A stretch of 64,000 nt of DNA from CAZWBR01 sp964632305 (GTDB lineage: Bacteria > Bacteroidota > Bacteroidia > Bacteroidales > Prolixibacteraceae), in contig CAZWBR010000012.1 in the NCBI GenBank assembly GCA_964632305.1, positions 17,768 through 81,767 on the forward strand, given 5' to 3'. The notes under the pieces are model-generated. The model saw nothing but the letters and a program-made list of their open reading frames with translations. It searched no databases and had not been told where the DNA came from. Of the stretch, positions 1-9,179 are shown piece after piece. A program made the translations under genes and the position numbers. Numbering within the stretch: position 1 is the first letter of the stretch; every line of letters begins with the position of its first letter.

Positions 1-487
1 TAAGGTTCGATTTTAACTGGTCGGAGAAGCCGGGAATGGAAAAAAAAGCGGTCAGGAGGGGATAGATTTCCCCTTTTGCTTTGATCTCCGACAGCTCGCC
101 ATTTTCCCAGGATTTCAGGTGTTCATCGACTTCCATCCAGTTTTCCTGATCCCGTAATCCACCCTGCGGGATATCGACCAATCCGCCACTTAACCCATCG
201 GGATTTTCGACATAACCGGCGAATTCACCCGGGCGGGCTTTGAAGTATTTCAGGTCGTTGAGGTTAAAGGCCAGGACCACAGGGGATTTAATCCGGTAGG
301 TTGCCTCGAGTTTTCGTCCGTCTTTGAAGTCCACCTGGTGGCTGAATCTGAGTTCAAGTTCGCCTTTGATGTGATAATCGTACCCGGTTACCCCATGGAT
401 TGGTTCGAAAGTATTTTGGGCACGGGCGATTTGAGACATTCCAAAACAAGTTAATACGAGTATAGAAAGGAGAGTCGTTTTCATCAT
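1..487 (-). CDS. secreted protein of unknown function, 3' part cut by window edge
   Basis: An open frame runs without a stop from an ATG at 487 to the left edge of the window, so only the first 162 codons are visible. It starts with a typical signal peptide (MMKTTLLSILVLTCFGMSQI, then ARA-Q as a likely signal peptidase I site). The visible part has no recognisable domain; alternating hydrophobic residues suggest a beta-rich fold. The start codon overlaps the stop of the upstream gene in an ATGA, which implies translational coupling in one operon with the next two or three genes. Function unknown; probably periplasmic or outer-membrane associated. Confidence 0.7.
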   Translation of the reverse strand, partial: MMKTTLLSILVLTCFGMSQIARAQNTFEPIHGVTGYDYHIKGELELRFSHQVDFKDGRKLEATYRIKSPVVLAFNLNDLKYFKARPGEFAGYVENPDGLSGGLVDIPQGGLRDQENWMEVDEHLKSWENGELSEIKAKGEIYPLLTAFFSIPGFSDQLKSNL

Positions 488-1725
488 TTTACCAGTTCAA
501 AGATTTGTTTCCAGAGTGTCTCCTGTTGACAGAGTTGTGCCATGGTCCAATCCTGGAGATGATAACCCTCTTTCCCTTGGTTGTAGAGGCGAGGTTTGTC
601 ATAATCTCCGGTTGAACCGCGGACCGACCATCGCAGGACCATCAGTTGAATTTCAGATTCGGGTCGGGAAGGATCGATCAGGGCGGGGTTGATCCGGACC
701 AAGGCTTCACCCTGCCCTGAGGGGGCCAGACCGGAGCTATTACTTTCGGTCCTGCCGTTTTCCCACCAGGCCTGTTCTTTTCGTTCTTCAGGGCTGAGTG
801 CTTCCATATCGTTTTTTAGAGAATTTATCTCCTTGGTTAATAGTTTGTTGCTTTCGTCGATCAGGGAGGCTCTGGTTGTTCCGGCATCCGGTTCTTTTGC
901 CTGCTGATCGAGGGCCGCTTCTGTTTCGATCCATGCCTTTTTCACATCTTCGGCGGCCTTCTTATCCCATTTCAGTAGTTCGTTGTAAGCTTTTTCGAAT
1001 TCTTTCCGGCGGCTCTCTTTTTCGGCAGCGAAGGTCAGCATACTCTGCTGTGATTCGGGGCGTTGTTGTTCCTGACGGTCTTCGGCCACTTTTTGTTCCA
1101 GCTTACTGATCATGGTCTTCAGGTAATCTTCCCGCGAGACGGGCAGGAAGAGCGGGATATTTTTCTTGCTGATGATCGTGATTTCCCGGCGGTTGTTCTG
1201 ACAGACCGGGAATCCGAAGAAATCGGTTACCTGACGGGGCGAGAGATAGATGTCGGCTAAAAGGGGAGCACCTCCGAGTACCGAGGGCTCGTTCAGTAAA
1301 ATATCCAGATCAGCATGAACTTCAGGGTTAGTGGTTGGTTTGCCGGTTTGTGAATCTGCAAACCAAGAGCTTACATAAAGGGTTGTCAGCCCGGTAATTT
1401 TATTTTTCCCATGGGATTCATCCCGATGGTTAACCATATTGTAGAAGAAAACCGAGACTCCCTGAGGCGGATTAAAACTGTTCCAGGTGGAGAGTATGTC
1501 GTTTATTTTTCCCATTCCCGACTTCAGTTGGTCGATCCGGAGCGTGGAATAGGGTTTGTCCGATTGGTTATTAAGGATATATTCTTGTTTTATTTCTCCT
1601 TTCAGGAAGGGAAAGAATACGAGTCCGTCCGTTTCAACCATCTCGTCGGAAAAGGGGGGCCTTTGTTGTGAGAAGGTTAATCCGGCAATAAAAAGAAGGA
1701 GAAGGATGAAAGGAAAACGTTTCAT
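484..1725 (-). CDS. secreted coiled-coil protein of unknown function
   Basis: A 413-residue protein with a clear signal peptide (MKRFPFILLLLFIAGLTFSQ). The N-terminal half (about 20-190) is globular. The stretch from about 205 to 320 is rich in Glu, Lys, Arg, Ala and Gln and looks like an extended helical or coiled-coil segment. The C-terminal 70 residues are again globular. I do not recognise a family. It lies between two other secreted proteins on the same strand with short gaps (41 bp upstream, ATGA overlap downstream), so these genes probably form one cell-envelope operon. No catalytic motif was seen. Confidence 0.7.
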   Translation of the reverse strand: MKRFPFILLLLFIAGLTFSQQRPPFSDEMVETDGLVFFPFLKGEIKQEYILNNQSDKPYSTLRIDQLKSGMGKINDILSTWNSFNPPQGVSVFFYNMVNHRDESHGKNKITGLTTLYVSSWFADSQTGKPTTNPEVHADLDILLNEPSVLGGAPLLADIYLSPRQVTDFFGFPVCQNNRREITIISKKNIPLFLPVSREDYLKTMISKLEQKVAEDRQEQQRPESQQSMLTFAAEKESRRKEFEKAYNELLKWDKKAAEDVKKAWIETEAALDQQAKEPDAGTTRASLIDESNKLLTKEINSLKNDMEALSPEERKEQAWWENGRTESNSSGLAPSGQGEALVRINPALIDPSRPESEIQLMVLRWSVRGSTGDYDKPRLYNQGKEGYHLQDWTMAQLCQQETLWKQIFELVK

Positions 1726-1766
1726 TTTTTAACCCATTAAAAAAGGAAGCACCGGGAATACCGGAT

Positions 1767-2738
1767 CTATTGTTCAAACTTTCCCACCCAGTATTTATAA
1801 GCAGTCAGTAAAACATTGGAATACTCCTCCACTAAAACGTAACAACTCAGATCGTCTGGTTTTTGTACTGCGCCGTAGGTTAGTCCCGACAACTCGCTCT
1901 GAATTTGTTCCAGTCGGCGGGTCAAGGGGAAGAAGGTTTTTATTTCCGTCAGGTATTGCTGAATATAATTGTTTTGCACGATTGACATTTTTTCGCAATG
2001 CTGAAGCCGTAGGTTATAGATCTGCTTTTCAGCGGCGCGTGATCGTGCGATCTCGGCCGGAGAGCAGATTCCGGAACAGAGTTCTTTCTCCAGCGGATCG
2101 ATTTTTGCCTCCAGTTTACCTTGTTCAATGGAATCCTGTGTTTCGAGGTTTTTATACAATCGGGTCAGTTTTGATTTCTTGGCATCTATCTCTTCAACAA
2201 TCGCTTTTTGTTCTTTCGCCAACCCGAACATCCGGGCATTCTTGTCCTGATTTTTCAAGGCTGCCTGTGGATTTTTCTTCGCCTGCTGCATTTTACCACT
2301 GGCAAAATTCTGAGCCCATTCTTCCTGTTCGGCGTCACTCATGTCGCCCACTTGCTCAAGATCTTGTAATGAGATGTTATATTGCTCCTTCACCATCGCG
2401 GCAGCGGCTTTCATCGCCTGAGCTTCGGTGAGGTCTTCCTGTTCAATATCTTCCTGATCTAAACCTGATTGCCGGGCAAGGTCGGAAGAAATTTTATGCA
2501 TAGATTTCTCCTCATCAGCCATCACTTCGTCATTGATACGGTCTGTAACTTCCTTTAAAGCGGATTGCATTTTGTATATTCGACTGGTAAACTGGTTGAC
2601 CACTGCCGTATCGGCTGAGCAGACGATGGTGGGGATGGCAGGAAGTTGTCCCAGCAAAGCCTCAGGGGTTTGCTGAGCACTGGCCGTCATTTGAATGACG
2701 ACCAGTGCGGTAAGCATACCAAAAAAGTGGTTTTTCAT
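1767..2738 (-). CDS. secreted, mostly helical protein of unknown function
   Basis: A 323-residue protein with a signal peptide (MKNHFFGMLTALVVIQMTAS, AQQ following). Almost the whole mature part is charged and helical (Glu, Gln, Lys, Ala-rich), with several stretches likely to form coiled coils, for example residues 45-100 and 165-215. Four cysteines (one near residue 40, two in a CSGIC motif near 220, one in the C-terminal third) could form disulphides in the periplasm. It lies 12 bp downstream of the OmpA-domain gene and 41 bp before the next secreted protein, so co-transcription is likely. No family recognised. Confidence 0.7.
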   Translation of the reverse strand: MKNHFFGMLTALVVIQMTASAQQTPEALLGQLPAIPTIVCSADTAVVNQFTSRIYKMQSALKEVTDRINDEVMADEEKSMHKISSDLARQSGLDQEDIEQEDLTEAQAMKAAAAMVKEQYNISLQDLEQVGDMSDAEQEEWAQNFASGKMQQAKKNPQAALKNQDKNARMFGLAKEQKAIVEEIDAKKSKLTRLYKNLETQDSIEQGKLEAKIDPLEKELCSGICSPAEIARSRAAEKQIYNLRLQHCEKMSIVQNNYIQQYLTEIKTFFPLTRRLEQIQSELSGLTYGAVQKPDDLSCYVLVEEYSNVLLTAYKYWVGKFEQ

Positions 2739-2750
2739 ATAGGATAATTG

Positions 2751-4058
2751 TTAGATTTTCACGAATTCGACCCTGCGGTTTTTGGCTTTGCCTTCTGACG
2801 AGGTGTTTGGGGCAATGGGAACTGATTCGCCCTTGCCATCGGTTTGGATGCGGTCGCCGGTGATGCCGAACTCGGTAGCCAGGGCATTTTTCACCGCGGC
2901 AGCCCGTCGTTTCGAGAGGTCGAGGTTTTTGGTATCGTCGCCGTCGCTGTCGGTATGGCCGATCACTTTAACCTTCACGTCGCCGGCCTCTTTCAATACT
3001 TTCGCGATATCGTTGAGGGCGCCGAACGATTCGGGTTTAATCTTGTCGGAATTGACATCGAAATAGATGCCGTAGCTGACGATCTTTCCTTCGGTGAGCA
3101 GTTTATTGCGGGTATCGGGAGCGGCGGTAGTGATCTTAAGGTTGGTCATATAAGGGGTGCTATGGGCGCTCCATCCGCTGAAACGGATGCGGTTAAAGGC
3201 GGTGCCGGCATGGATATTGGTGGGCATGTCGAGGGCTTTGGCTCCCTGGTGGTAGATGCGAAGCCTTCGACCCTGTATCCAGAGGATCACATGGTTGGCT
3301 TTTCCGCGGACGACAGGGTTGGTGGATGATTGTCCTTCGATCCAACCTCCTGAACCATCCATCTCATTGTTATATCCCTTTGTTAACCAACTGTCCTTGT
3401 CGAACGAGACATGGACCCCTTTGGTGCCTGGGTAGAGATCGTCGTTCATTTCCATGTTTTCTTTTTCCTCGTAGCATGTGAAGGAGAATCCGTTGCTGAA
3501 ATCCTCATCGGGAATGATGTCGAACTCTACTATAAAGTTGGCCGGGAAGCTGATGTTTTTGGTATAGCAATAGACGGCATCCTCCTTGTTCATGTGAAAC
3601 CAGTTACCCGGGGCGATGTTGACGGTTTTTACCTCGCCCCCGCCATTGGTGGTCCATAAAGCGGGGAAGTCGCCGATGGCATCCTGTGAGAAGTCTTCAT
3701 AAAAGATGACCTGATCGCCCGGGACGAAGTCATATTTCGAATAGCCTTTCAGGGAGGGGGTACTGCTGGTAGCGGCCACATTCTTTTCGGCGGCGCTGTC
3801 ATTGGTTTCTTCGTCCTGGGTTTCGGAGGATTCATTTTCATCCCCGGAGGTCTCTTCGTTTTCTTTCTTATCCTTGCGGAAGAGCTTACCGACTCCCTGT
3901 TCGATCTTATCGATTCCCTGATCAATGCCTTCATCGACGCGGGTTTCAGCACGGTTTGCTGATTTTTCCTTAAGTTTATCCTTAATGTTGAATTGAGCAA
4001 ATGCTGATGATGCTAGGGTCAGTACAATAAATGTTAAAACTATTTTTGTGGTTTTCAT
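2751..4058 (-). CDS. OmpA-family peptidoglycan-binding outer membrane or periplasmic protein
   Basis: A 435-residue protein. Residues 1-21 form a signal peptide. Residues 25-95 are low-complexity, with many Glu, Asp, Ser and Lys. The middle (about 105-310) resembles a jelly-roll or concanavalin-type domain (EDFSQDAIGDFP...). The last 110 residues form an OmpA/MotB domain with the typical 'FDVNSDKIKPES' start, the HTDSDGDD loop and the NRRVEF end, which bind peptidoglycan diaminopimelate in this family. It is the first gene of a four-gene minus-strand set of envelope proteins. The role of the middle domain is unknown. Confidence 0.85.
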   Translation of the reverse strand: MKTTKIVLTFIVLTLASSAFAQFNIKDKLKEKSANRAETRVDEGIDQGIDKIEQGVGKLFRKDKKENEETSGDENESSETQDEETNDSAAEKNVAATSSTPSLKGYSKYDFVPGDQVIFYEDFSQDAIGDFPALWTTNGGGEVKTVNIAPGNWFHMNKEDAVYCYTKNISFPANFIVEFDIIPDEDFSNGFSFTCYEEKENMEMNDDLYPGTKGVHVSFDKDSWLTKGYNNEMDGSGGWIEGQSSTNPVVRGKANHVILWIQGRRLRIYHQGAKALDMPTNIHAGTAFNRIRFSGWSAHSTPYMTNLKITTAAPDTRNKLLTEGKIVSYGIYFDVNSDKIKPESFGALNDIAKVLKEAGDVKVKVIGHTDSDGDDTKNLDLSKRRAAAVKNALATEFGITGDRIQTDGKGESVPIAPNTSSEGKAKNRRVEFVKI

Positions 4059-4080
4059 ACAACAGGTTTTTGTTCATAAC

Positions 4081-4088
4081 CAAAAGTA
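4081..4088 (-). promoter_or_regulatory. -7 promoter element (TACTTTTG) for the OmpA-domain operon
   Basis: On the minus strand the bases read TACTTTTG, matching the Bacteroidota -7 consensus TAnnTTTG. It lies 23 bp upstream of the ATG of the OmpA-family gene. No good -33 TTTG was found, so this is moderate evidence only. Confidence 0.4.
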
Positions 4089-4149
4089 GTAGCCCTGTCA
4101 GTTAAAACATTGTAAAAATCGGTCAATGGGGGATAAAAGAGGGAAATGC

Positions 4150-4965
4150 TTACAATCCTGAAAGAAGCTTTACCATTTTCAGATCGCGGTGGATGAAGGA
4201 GCCCGGCGATTCGCCCACCATTTTACGGAAGTCGTTAACCAGATGGGGCTGGTCGACATAATGACCGAGGTAGACCATGTTTTGGAAATCGATCTCTTTG
4301 CTCTTTTCCAGCAGATGGAGCAGTTGGTTGTTGCGGACGATACGGCAGAGTGATTTGGCGCTGATGCCCACCCGGCGGCAGAAGTTACGGCGGAACGAAC
4401 GGCTGTTCAGGTTCAGGTCGTCGATCAGTTCGTTGATGTGGATCAGACCATTGGAAGAGTAGATCTTTTCGTAGGCATGGTCGATGTAATCGGGGAGGTA
4501 GGCTCTTCCGTCAGCAATGGAAAGGATAAATTTTTCAAAAAGGTCGATCCTGTGCTGACGGGAGGGGGCTGCTTTCAGTTGTTCCCATAGTTGATGCGGG
4601 ATCACCTCGTCGATAGGGCGGAAGGAGGGATTATCGCTGTTGTCTAAACTGACGTTGAAGAAGGCGGAGAATACACTGGTCTTGCAGGCCACACCGAAGG
4701 TATCGATCGGCGGGGTGGCACAGATGCTAACATAGCCGGGATAGGGTATGGTGAGGAAGAAGGGAGGCAATTGACAGGTCTCGTCGCCAATGCTCATGGT
4801 AACGCTTCCGCTGAAGTTAAAGATCAGCGTGCAGGAGCCTTCGGGGATATGTTTGTCGGAGAAGCAACCATCCTGCGCTTCCGATTTCAGGAAGAGGAAT
4901 CTTCGGACCAGAAAGGAGACCCGTTCTCCCGGTTCGCAGGATGAAAATGTTAATTCTGCCGACAT
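4150..4965 (-). CDS. AraC-family transcriptional regulator
   Basis: A 271-residue protein. The N-terminal part (about 1-150) is a cupin-like sensor region (GSCTLIFNFSGSVTMSIGD). The C-terminal part (about 165-265) is a double helix-turn-helix of the AraC/XylS family, seen in SRSFRRNFCRRVGISAKSLC and the second helix pair ending in DFRKMVGESPGSF. In this family the C-terminal domain binds promoter DNA and the N-terminal domain senses a ligand or dimerises. It stands alone on the minus strand, near the secreted-protein operon and a divergent deacetylase gene. The target is unknown. Confidence 0.85.
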   Translation of the reverse strand: MSAELTFSSCEPGERVSFLVRRFLFLKSEAQDGCFSDKHIPEGSCTLIFNFSGSVTMSIGDETCQLPPFFLTIPYPGYVSICATPPIDTFGVACKTSVFSAFFNVSLDNSDNPSFRPIDEVIPHQLWEQLKAAPSRQHRIDLFEKFILSIADGRAYLPDYIDHAYEKIYSSNGLIHINELIDDLNLNSRSFRRNFCRRVGISAKSLCRIVRNNQLLHLLEKSKEIDFQNMVYLGHYVDQPHLVNDFRKMVGESPGSFIHRDLKMVKLLSGL

Positions 4966-5275
4966 GACTTTTCTTTAAAGGTAATTAAAACTACTTATTT
5001 TTAGGTCGATCAGGTGCAAATTTATTTAGTAACAAAAGTTATTCATTGTAAATAACGGTCAAAGCATGGAAAACTGATCCTGAAGAAAGGATGACCTAAT
5101 ATTTCCATTGAAGAGGATTACGGAGTAGGGAGCCGGAACCTGTTTATCTTACTTTTTGGGGTGGATTTTTTGGAGATCAACAGATTTATGCAGATTTTTA
5201 TTGGCTGTTTTAGATTTGCAGAATAGAGATCGTTTTATTCTGAACCCGCTATCGAAATTTAAATTGGAACATAAA

Positions 5276-6289
5276 ATGAAGAGACTATTTTTTATCACAA
5301 TCCTTTTAGGATCCTGTTTTTTCCCTGGAATGTTGAAGGCACAGGTTGACCCATCGTACCAGGTTGGAACGTGGGCCGATTTTAAGGCCTGTGCAATCAG
5401 CTATACCTTTGATGATGGCTGTGCGAACCAGTTTACCAAAGCCATCCCGATTTTTGATCAGTATGGTTATAAACTCACCCTGTTTACGGTGACTGACTGG
5501 GTAAAAAATTGGGAAGATTTGCAGAAAGCCGCGATGAATAATCACGAGGTAGCCTGTCACACGAAGACCCATGCGAATTTCAAACAGCTTTCGGTAGAGC
5601 AGCAAAAAACAGAATTGGTTTCGTCGGTTAACATGATCCAGTCTAAAATAGAGCATCCGTTATGCCTGACCATGGCCACACCTTACTGTGCGGAAGGGAG
5701 TGATTCTTTGGCCGCCGAATATTTTACAGCAGTCAGGGGCTGTCAGGGTTTTATAGAATCAAAGACCCCGAAAAACATAATGAATGTGAGCTCTTTGTTG
5801 TGTGGAAGCCTGAGCGGAATGAAAACAGCAAAGGATTTTAATGATAAAGCAGAACAGGCAGCCGAAATGAGCGGGTGGTTGGTTTACCTGCTTCACGGCA
5901 TTGATGATGATGGCGGCTATTCCCCATTATCTTCGGAAACCTTAAAAGCCAGTTTGGAATACCTCAAGGGTAATGATGATAAATTCTGGGTCAGTACTTT
6001 TGGCAATCAGGCAAAGTATGTACGCGAGCGCGATTGTGTTTCGCTACAGGAAAAGGTGGTTACCAGGAAAAGCATCAGTGTGGTCGTATCCGATGCATTG
6101 CCGAATAATGAATGGTATGACTATCCGTTAAGTTTTCGCCGCGTACTTCCCAAGGGTTGGAAATCGGCTATTATTGAACAAAATGGGGAAAAGGTCAGCT
6201 CGTCGATTGTTGAGGTGAACTCGGTAAGATATATTCAATTCAATGTAGTTCCCGATGCGGGAGATGTTGTTTTAAGGAGATCAAAATAA
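5276..6289 (+). CDS. secreted polysaccharide deacetylase (NodB homology domain)
   Basis: The frame is open from 5156, but the ATG at 5276 starts a good signal peptide (MKRLFFITILLGSCFFPGML, KAQ), so I take that start, giving 337 residues. NodB-domain motifs are present: TFDDG near residue 46 (the catalytic Asp pair) and HTKTH near residue 92 (metal-binding His residues). The LLHGIDDDGG stretch near residue 203 probably belongs to a later motif. The C-terminal 90 residues look like a beta-sandwich. Members of carbohydrate esterase family 4 remove N- or O-acetyl groups from sugars. It has no operon partner here. Confidence 0.85.
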   Translation: MKRLFFITILLGSCFFPGMLKAQVDPSYQVGTWADFKACAISYTFDDGCANQFTKAIPIFDQYGYKLTLFTVTDWVKNWEDLQKAAMNNHEVACHTKTHANFKQLSVEQQKTELVSSVNMIQSKIEHPLCLTMATPYCAEGSDSLAAEYFTAVRGCQGFIESKTPKNIMNVSSLLCGSLSGMKTAKDFNDKAEQAAEMSGWLVYLLHGIDDDGGYSPLSSETLKASLEYLKGNDDKFWVSTFGNQAKYVRERDCVSLQEKVVTRKSISVVVSDALPNNEWYDYPLSFRRVLPKGWKSAIIEQNGEKVSSSIVEVNSVRYIQFNVVPDAGDVVLRRSK

Positions 6290-6570
6290 TGGGTGAACGA
6301 TCGTAGATAGAAAATCAGCGAAGCTAAACCTTCAGGAGTAACCCCTTTCTTTTTTAGTCGTTCAGTAGTTAAGAACGATATCACCCCACTGGTTCAAAGG
6401 GAAATTCGTTTATACAAACCATTTCTCCGGGGAAACACGCTGAGGTATATTACCATGCTGAACAAAAACAACGGGCCCCACCATTCCCGCGATGGCATTG
6501 GCCCCTCCTGATTTATTTTGTGTCCTGACTGATCCCTGTTTTCAATGCTGTTTCAATACTATACATATAC

Positions 6571-6615
6571 ATATTCTGTGCTATAAATGCACAGAATATG
6601 CACAGAATATGCACA
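6571..6615. repeat. 11-bp inverted repeat overlapping three tandem copies
   Basis: Arms ATATTCTGTGC (6571-6581) and GCACAGAATAT (6589-6599) are perfectly complementary around a 7-nt loop. The right arm is then repeated in tandem (GCACAGAATAT again from 6600), giving three copies of GCACAGA up to 6615. Confidence 0.7.
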
Positions 6616-6690
6616 GAAAGTCCGGGGATGACCGGATTGAAATTATTACGGTCCGGAAAATTGCAGGTACTTATGACAGTAATGTAGTAA

Positions 6691-6753
6691 GTAGGAGTGC
6701 GACTCTATGCTCGCGCCGCGGACAAAGGTGTGCGCCCAGTCGTGCCCCGACTA
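6691..6753 (+). repeat. 63-bp dispersed repeat with terminal inverted repeats, copy A
   Basis: It starts with GTAGGAGTGCGACTC and ends with GTGCCCCGACTATC. A close relative lies at 63550-63612 in the same orientation; both share the central CGCCGCGGACAAA. The ends are complementary, so the unit can fold as one hairpin. Confidence 0.65.
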
Positions 6754-6931
6754 TCAAATTTTCTCTCTGTCATCATCGCATCATACCCCAATTCTTTTGG
6801 AGTAGGCTCTACTTATGACAGAGCCCTACTCCATTAAATCGCCTCCCCTCACTGCACTACATCATTTTTTGGAGTTATGTTCTACATCAAGGCGTAAGGA
6901 GTAGTCTCTGTTATGACCAATAGTCTGATCA

Positions 6932-7155
6932 AAGGGCCGAAGGTCCGGCATGTGAAAGCACAGGCCGACAGGCCTGTGTAAACAGTCAGCGATAGACCCT
7001 CAAAGGCCTGTAGGGCCGGTATGTTTAGAACCGGCACAAACCCAATTTATCAACTACGGTCAACACATGCCGGTCTTTCAGACCTCCGGTTTTCTCTGTC
7101 TCTCCTTTTCACAGGGCTCACGCCCTGTGCTTTCACATACCGACCTTTCAGGTCT
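6932..7155 (+). repeat. 224-bp palindrome-rich dispersed repeat, copy A
   Basis: A chain of small hairpins such as AGGCCGACAGGCCT, GGCCTGTAGGGCC and CAGGGCTCACGCCCTG. The reverse complement of 63711-63933 matches it along its full length with scattered substitutions. Confidence 0.7.
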
Positions 7156-7393
7156 TCTGTTGCAATCAGATAGAGCTTTTCCAAAGTTTGGAACTTTGGA
7201 AAAGCTTTTTATATTCTCTGTACTAACGATCGGGAAAACAGACCTGATTTGTGCTTCGCAATTGGATCCGGGTCAATTATTTCAGGTCGTAGAATTGAAA
7301 AACCAAAGCTTTTGGAATCCCCAATAGGATTTTTCCCTGAGATTCCTCTTTCCGCTTTGCTCCAATCGGAATGACAGGGCTTTAGGGGAGTTT

Positions 7394-7456
7394 TGTGGGG
7401 ATGGGGTTGGGGGGAGAGGCGGCGGAGCCGCCTCTCCCCCCAACCCCATCCCCACA
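7394..7456. repeat. perfect 29-bp inverted repeat with 5-nt loop
   Basis: The arms 7394-7422 and 7428-7456 are exactly complementary, with loop CGGAG. They are very G/C-biased: one arm is almost pure purine (GGGGATGGGG...), so the structure is a strong cruciform or RNA hairpin. There is no U-tract, so it is not a standard terminator. Confidence 0.85.
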
Positions 7457-7812
7457 TTGATTATCAAGTGATTTGTCATTCCGATGCGCAGCGAGGAATC
7501 TCAAAGCACGATTTAAATTAGAACAGGTTAGAATAAAATTGATTATTTCGCTGACCTCAGAAACTATTTAAATATTTTTCTCTGTCATTATCGAATTATG
7601 CCCCATTTTCTTGGGGTAACCTCTACCAATGAAAAAATTACAAAGCCAGCCTATTAAAGTGAATCCTGGCAGAACAGTAAGTGTGAGCCAGAGCGATGAG
7701 TCATTCAACGCGGAATGACAGGTTTTTATCGGACAGTAATAATAGAAAATAAAAGTTTCAAGACGGAAAACTGAAGATGGAAGATTGAAAATAAAAAGAT
7801 TGAAGATAGATG

Positions 7813-7855
7813 AAGGGGCGTTGAACGGGAGGAATCCGGTTACGCCCCTTTTTTT
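7813..7855 (+). terminator. terminator-like hairpin with T-tract
   Basis: AAGGGGCGT (7813-7821) pairs with ACGCCCCTT (7842-7850) and is followed by T residues. It reads on the plus strand, yet no plus-strand gene ends nearby; the convergent minus-strand gene ends at 7903. It may close a short or unseen transcript. Confidence 0.4.
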
Positions 7856-7902
7856 AACGATTGAATATTGGAGTAATGAGTCTTTGGTGACAGGTATTTT
7901 GT

Positions 7903-8514
7903 TTAGCTGTTACCATCATGGTTTTGATCCATTAGTTTTTCCAGATCGTTAATCTCCTGATTTAATTGTCTGAATCGTTCAAAGATGGAATATTTAAACG
8001 TGATGTAAACCGAGGATACGAAGACAATCAGACACAGCAAGAGTGGCAACATGGAGTGGAAAGAGATTTCATGAATTCTGAAGCCGGCTGTTAGCCAGAT
8101 ACCGGTCATGGCCACCGGGACCAGCAGATATCCGATTTTGGTTGTTTTCAATTTTGATTTTTCCAGTTCGGCTATCTGTTTCTTCAGCAGAACGATTTGA
8201 TTTGAAAAATCAATTTTCATCACCATCAGGAAATGCCTGATCGCCCAGGTGTAGGTCAGGATACAAAAAGAACCGAAAAGCAATGCCCCGATGTAGAAAG
8301 AAGGCTCGTTACGAAATTTGATCTGAGGAATGAAGATAGGGAGGATGATCAACGGGAGGATAAGATTAAAAATCGATTGAAACTTAATCCACGAAATCCT
8401 TCTTTCCGGTTTTTGTTGCAAAAAATGTCTGAGAATTTCCCGATTCAGGCGGATGTTTTCTTTCATTGTTTCATCCTGTTTTGTCCACAAGCTTTGCAAT
8501 TCACTTAATTCCAT
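7903..8514 (-). CDS. membrane protein downstream of ECF sigma factor, possible anti-sigma role
   Basis: A 203-residue protein. The N-terminal 45 residues are soluble and charged. Four likely membrane helices follow (about 47-65, 75-95, 128-146 and 152-170), with charged segments between them and a charged C-terminal helix (FRQLNQEINDLEKLMDQ). It starts 4 bp after the stop of the ECF sigma gene, so the two are co-transcribed. A membrane protein directly behind a sigma gene often restrains it, but no known anti-sigma domain is visible, so this role is inferred from position. Confidence 0.7.
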   Translation of the reverse strand: MELSELQSLWTKQDETMKENIRLNREILRHFLQQKPERRISWIKFQSIFNLILPLIILPIFIPQIKFRNEPSFYIGALLFGSFCILTYTWAIRHFLMVMKIDFSNQIVLLKKQIAELEKSKLKTTKIGYLLVPVAMTGIWLTAGFRIHEISFHSMLPLLLCLIVFVSSVYITFKYSIFERFRQLNQEINDLEKLMDQNHDGNS

Positions 8515-8518
8515 GGTG

Positions 8519-9016
8519 TTAATATTTAGAGGTGACCGATTTTTTCAGTTGTTCCTTAATTCTTCCGATGCGTGTTCCAACATTTGTTTTGCTGATCCCG
8601 ATGATCTCCGAAATCTCTTCGTGTGAATTACCCTCGAGGTAGAGCAAAATGATTGCTTTGTTGATCTCGTCCAGTTCATCGATACACTGATAGAGAATTT
8701 CAAGTTCCTGCGTTTGTTCTGATTCGATCGGGCAATTAAACAGGTCGGCTTTTCCGGGATCAAAAGAAAGGAAAAGGGTATCATTTTTTTGTTTTCTTTT
8801 GAAGTTCATGGCGGTATTGAGCGCGACCCTGAAGATCCAGGTTGAAACTTTGGATTTTCCCTGAAAGCTGTCCGAAGTTTTCCAGAGTTGAAGAACCGTT
8901 TCGCTGATCAAATCTTTCCGGTCAGACATCGTTTTTGTGTAGGCCCCGGCGATCTTGCAGATCATTGGTGAATGCTCTTCTACCAGTTTTACAAATTCAT
9001 GTTCACTAAAGCTCAT
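8519..9016 (-). CDS. RNA polymerase sigma factor, ECF subfamily (sigma-70 family)
   Basis: A 165-residue protein. Region 2 (about 10-75) includes DLISETVLQLWKTSDSFQGK and STWIFRVALNTAMNF, typical of ECF sigma factors. Region 4 (about 110-160) has the helix-turn-helix SHEEISEIIGISKTNVGTRI. There is no sigma region 1 or 3, as usual for this class. It directs core RNA polymerase to a small regulon in response to an envelope or other signal. The co-transcribed membrane protein behind it is a candidate regulator. Confidence 0.9.
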   Translation of the reverse strand: MSFSEHEFVKLVEEHSPMICKIAGAYTKTMSDRKDLISETVLQLWKTSDSFQGKSKVSTWIFRVALNTAMNFKRKQKNDTLFLSFDPGKADLFNCPIESEQTQELEILYQCIDELDEINKAIILLYLEGNSHEEISEIIGISKTNVGTRIGRIKEQLKKSVTSKY

Positions 9017-9107
9017 TGGTCTGTTTCAAAAGTTCAACCATTCTGTTCAACCCTATATGTAACCTAAGTGGGGAATAATTCACAATCGGATCTGAAAAAT
9101 AATCGAT

Positions 9108-9157
9108 AAAAAGAAAAAACACGAATCTCCGGAGTAATCTCCTTCGATCCGTGTTTT
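9108..9157 (-). terminator. rho-independent terminator of the GGGtGRT operon
   Basis: On the minus strand a long stem (AAAACACGGATC... paired with ...GATTCGTGTTTT) is followed by a T-rich tract. It begins about 20 bp after the stop of the GGGtGRT gene. Confidence 0.7.
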
Positions 9158-9179
9158 GGTTTTTTATTCTTAATCAGAA

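Larger units (their letters stand above)
6290..7902. other. 1.6 kb gene-free, repeat-rich region
   Basis: No credible gene was found in this stretch; the open frames present (for example 6492-6818) run through repeats and have no start context. It holds a short hairpin with a tandem 11-bp repeat (6571-6615), two dispersed repeats that recur near the right end of the window (6691-6753 and 6932-7155), a perfect 29-bp hairpin (7394-7456), purine-rich tracts (7741-7815) and a terminator-like hairpin at 7813-7855. Confidence 0.7.

Noticed and set aside
5156..5275. N-terminal extension of the polysaccharide deacetylase
   Set aside because: The ATG at 5276 begins a proper signal peptide, whereas the 40 upstream codons would hide it.
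6492..6818. 108-residue plus-strand frame
   Set aside because: It runs across hairpins and a dispersed repeat and shows no start context.
7209..7479. minus-strand frames across the 29-bp hairpin
   Set aside because: The translated part is only the low-complexity palindrome (Gly/Pro/Arg-rich).
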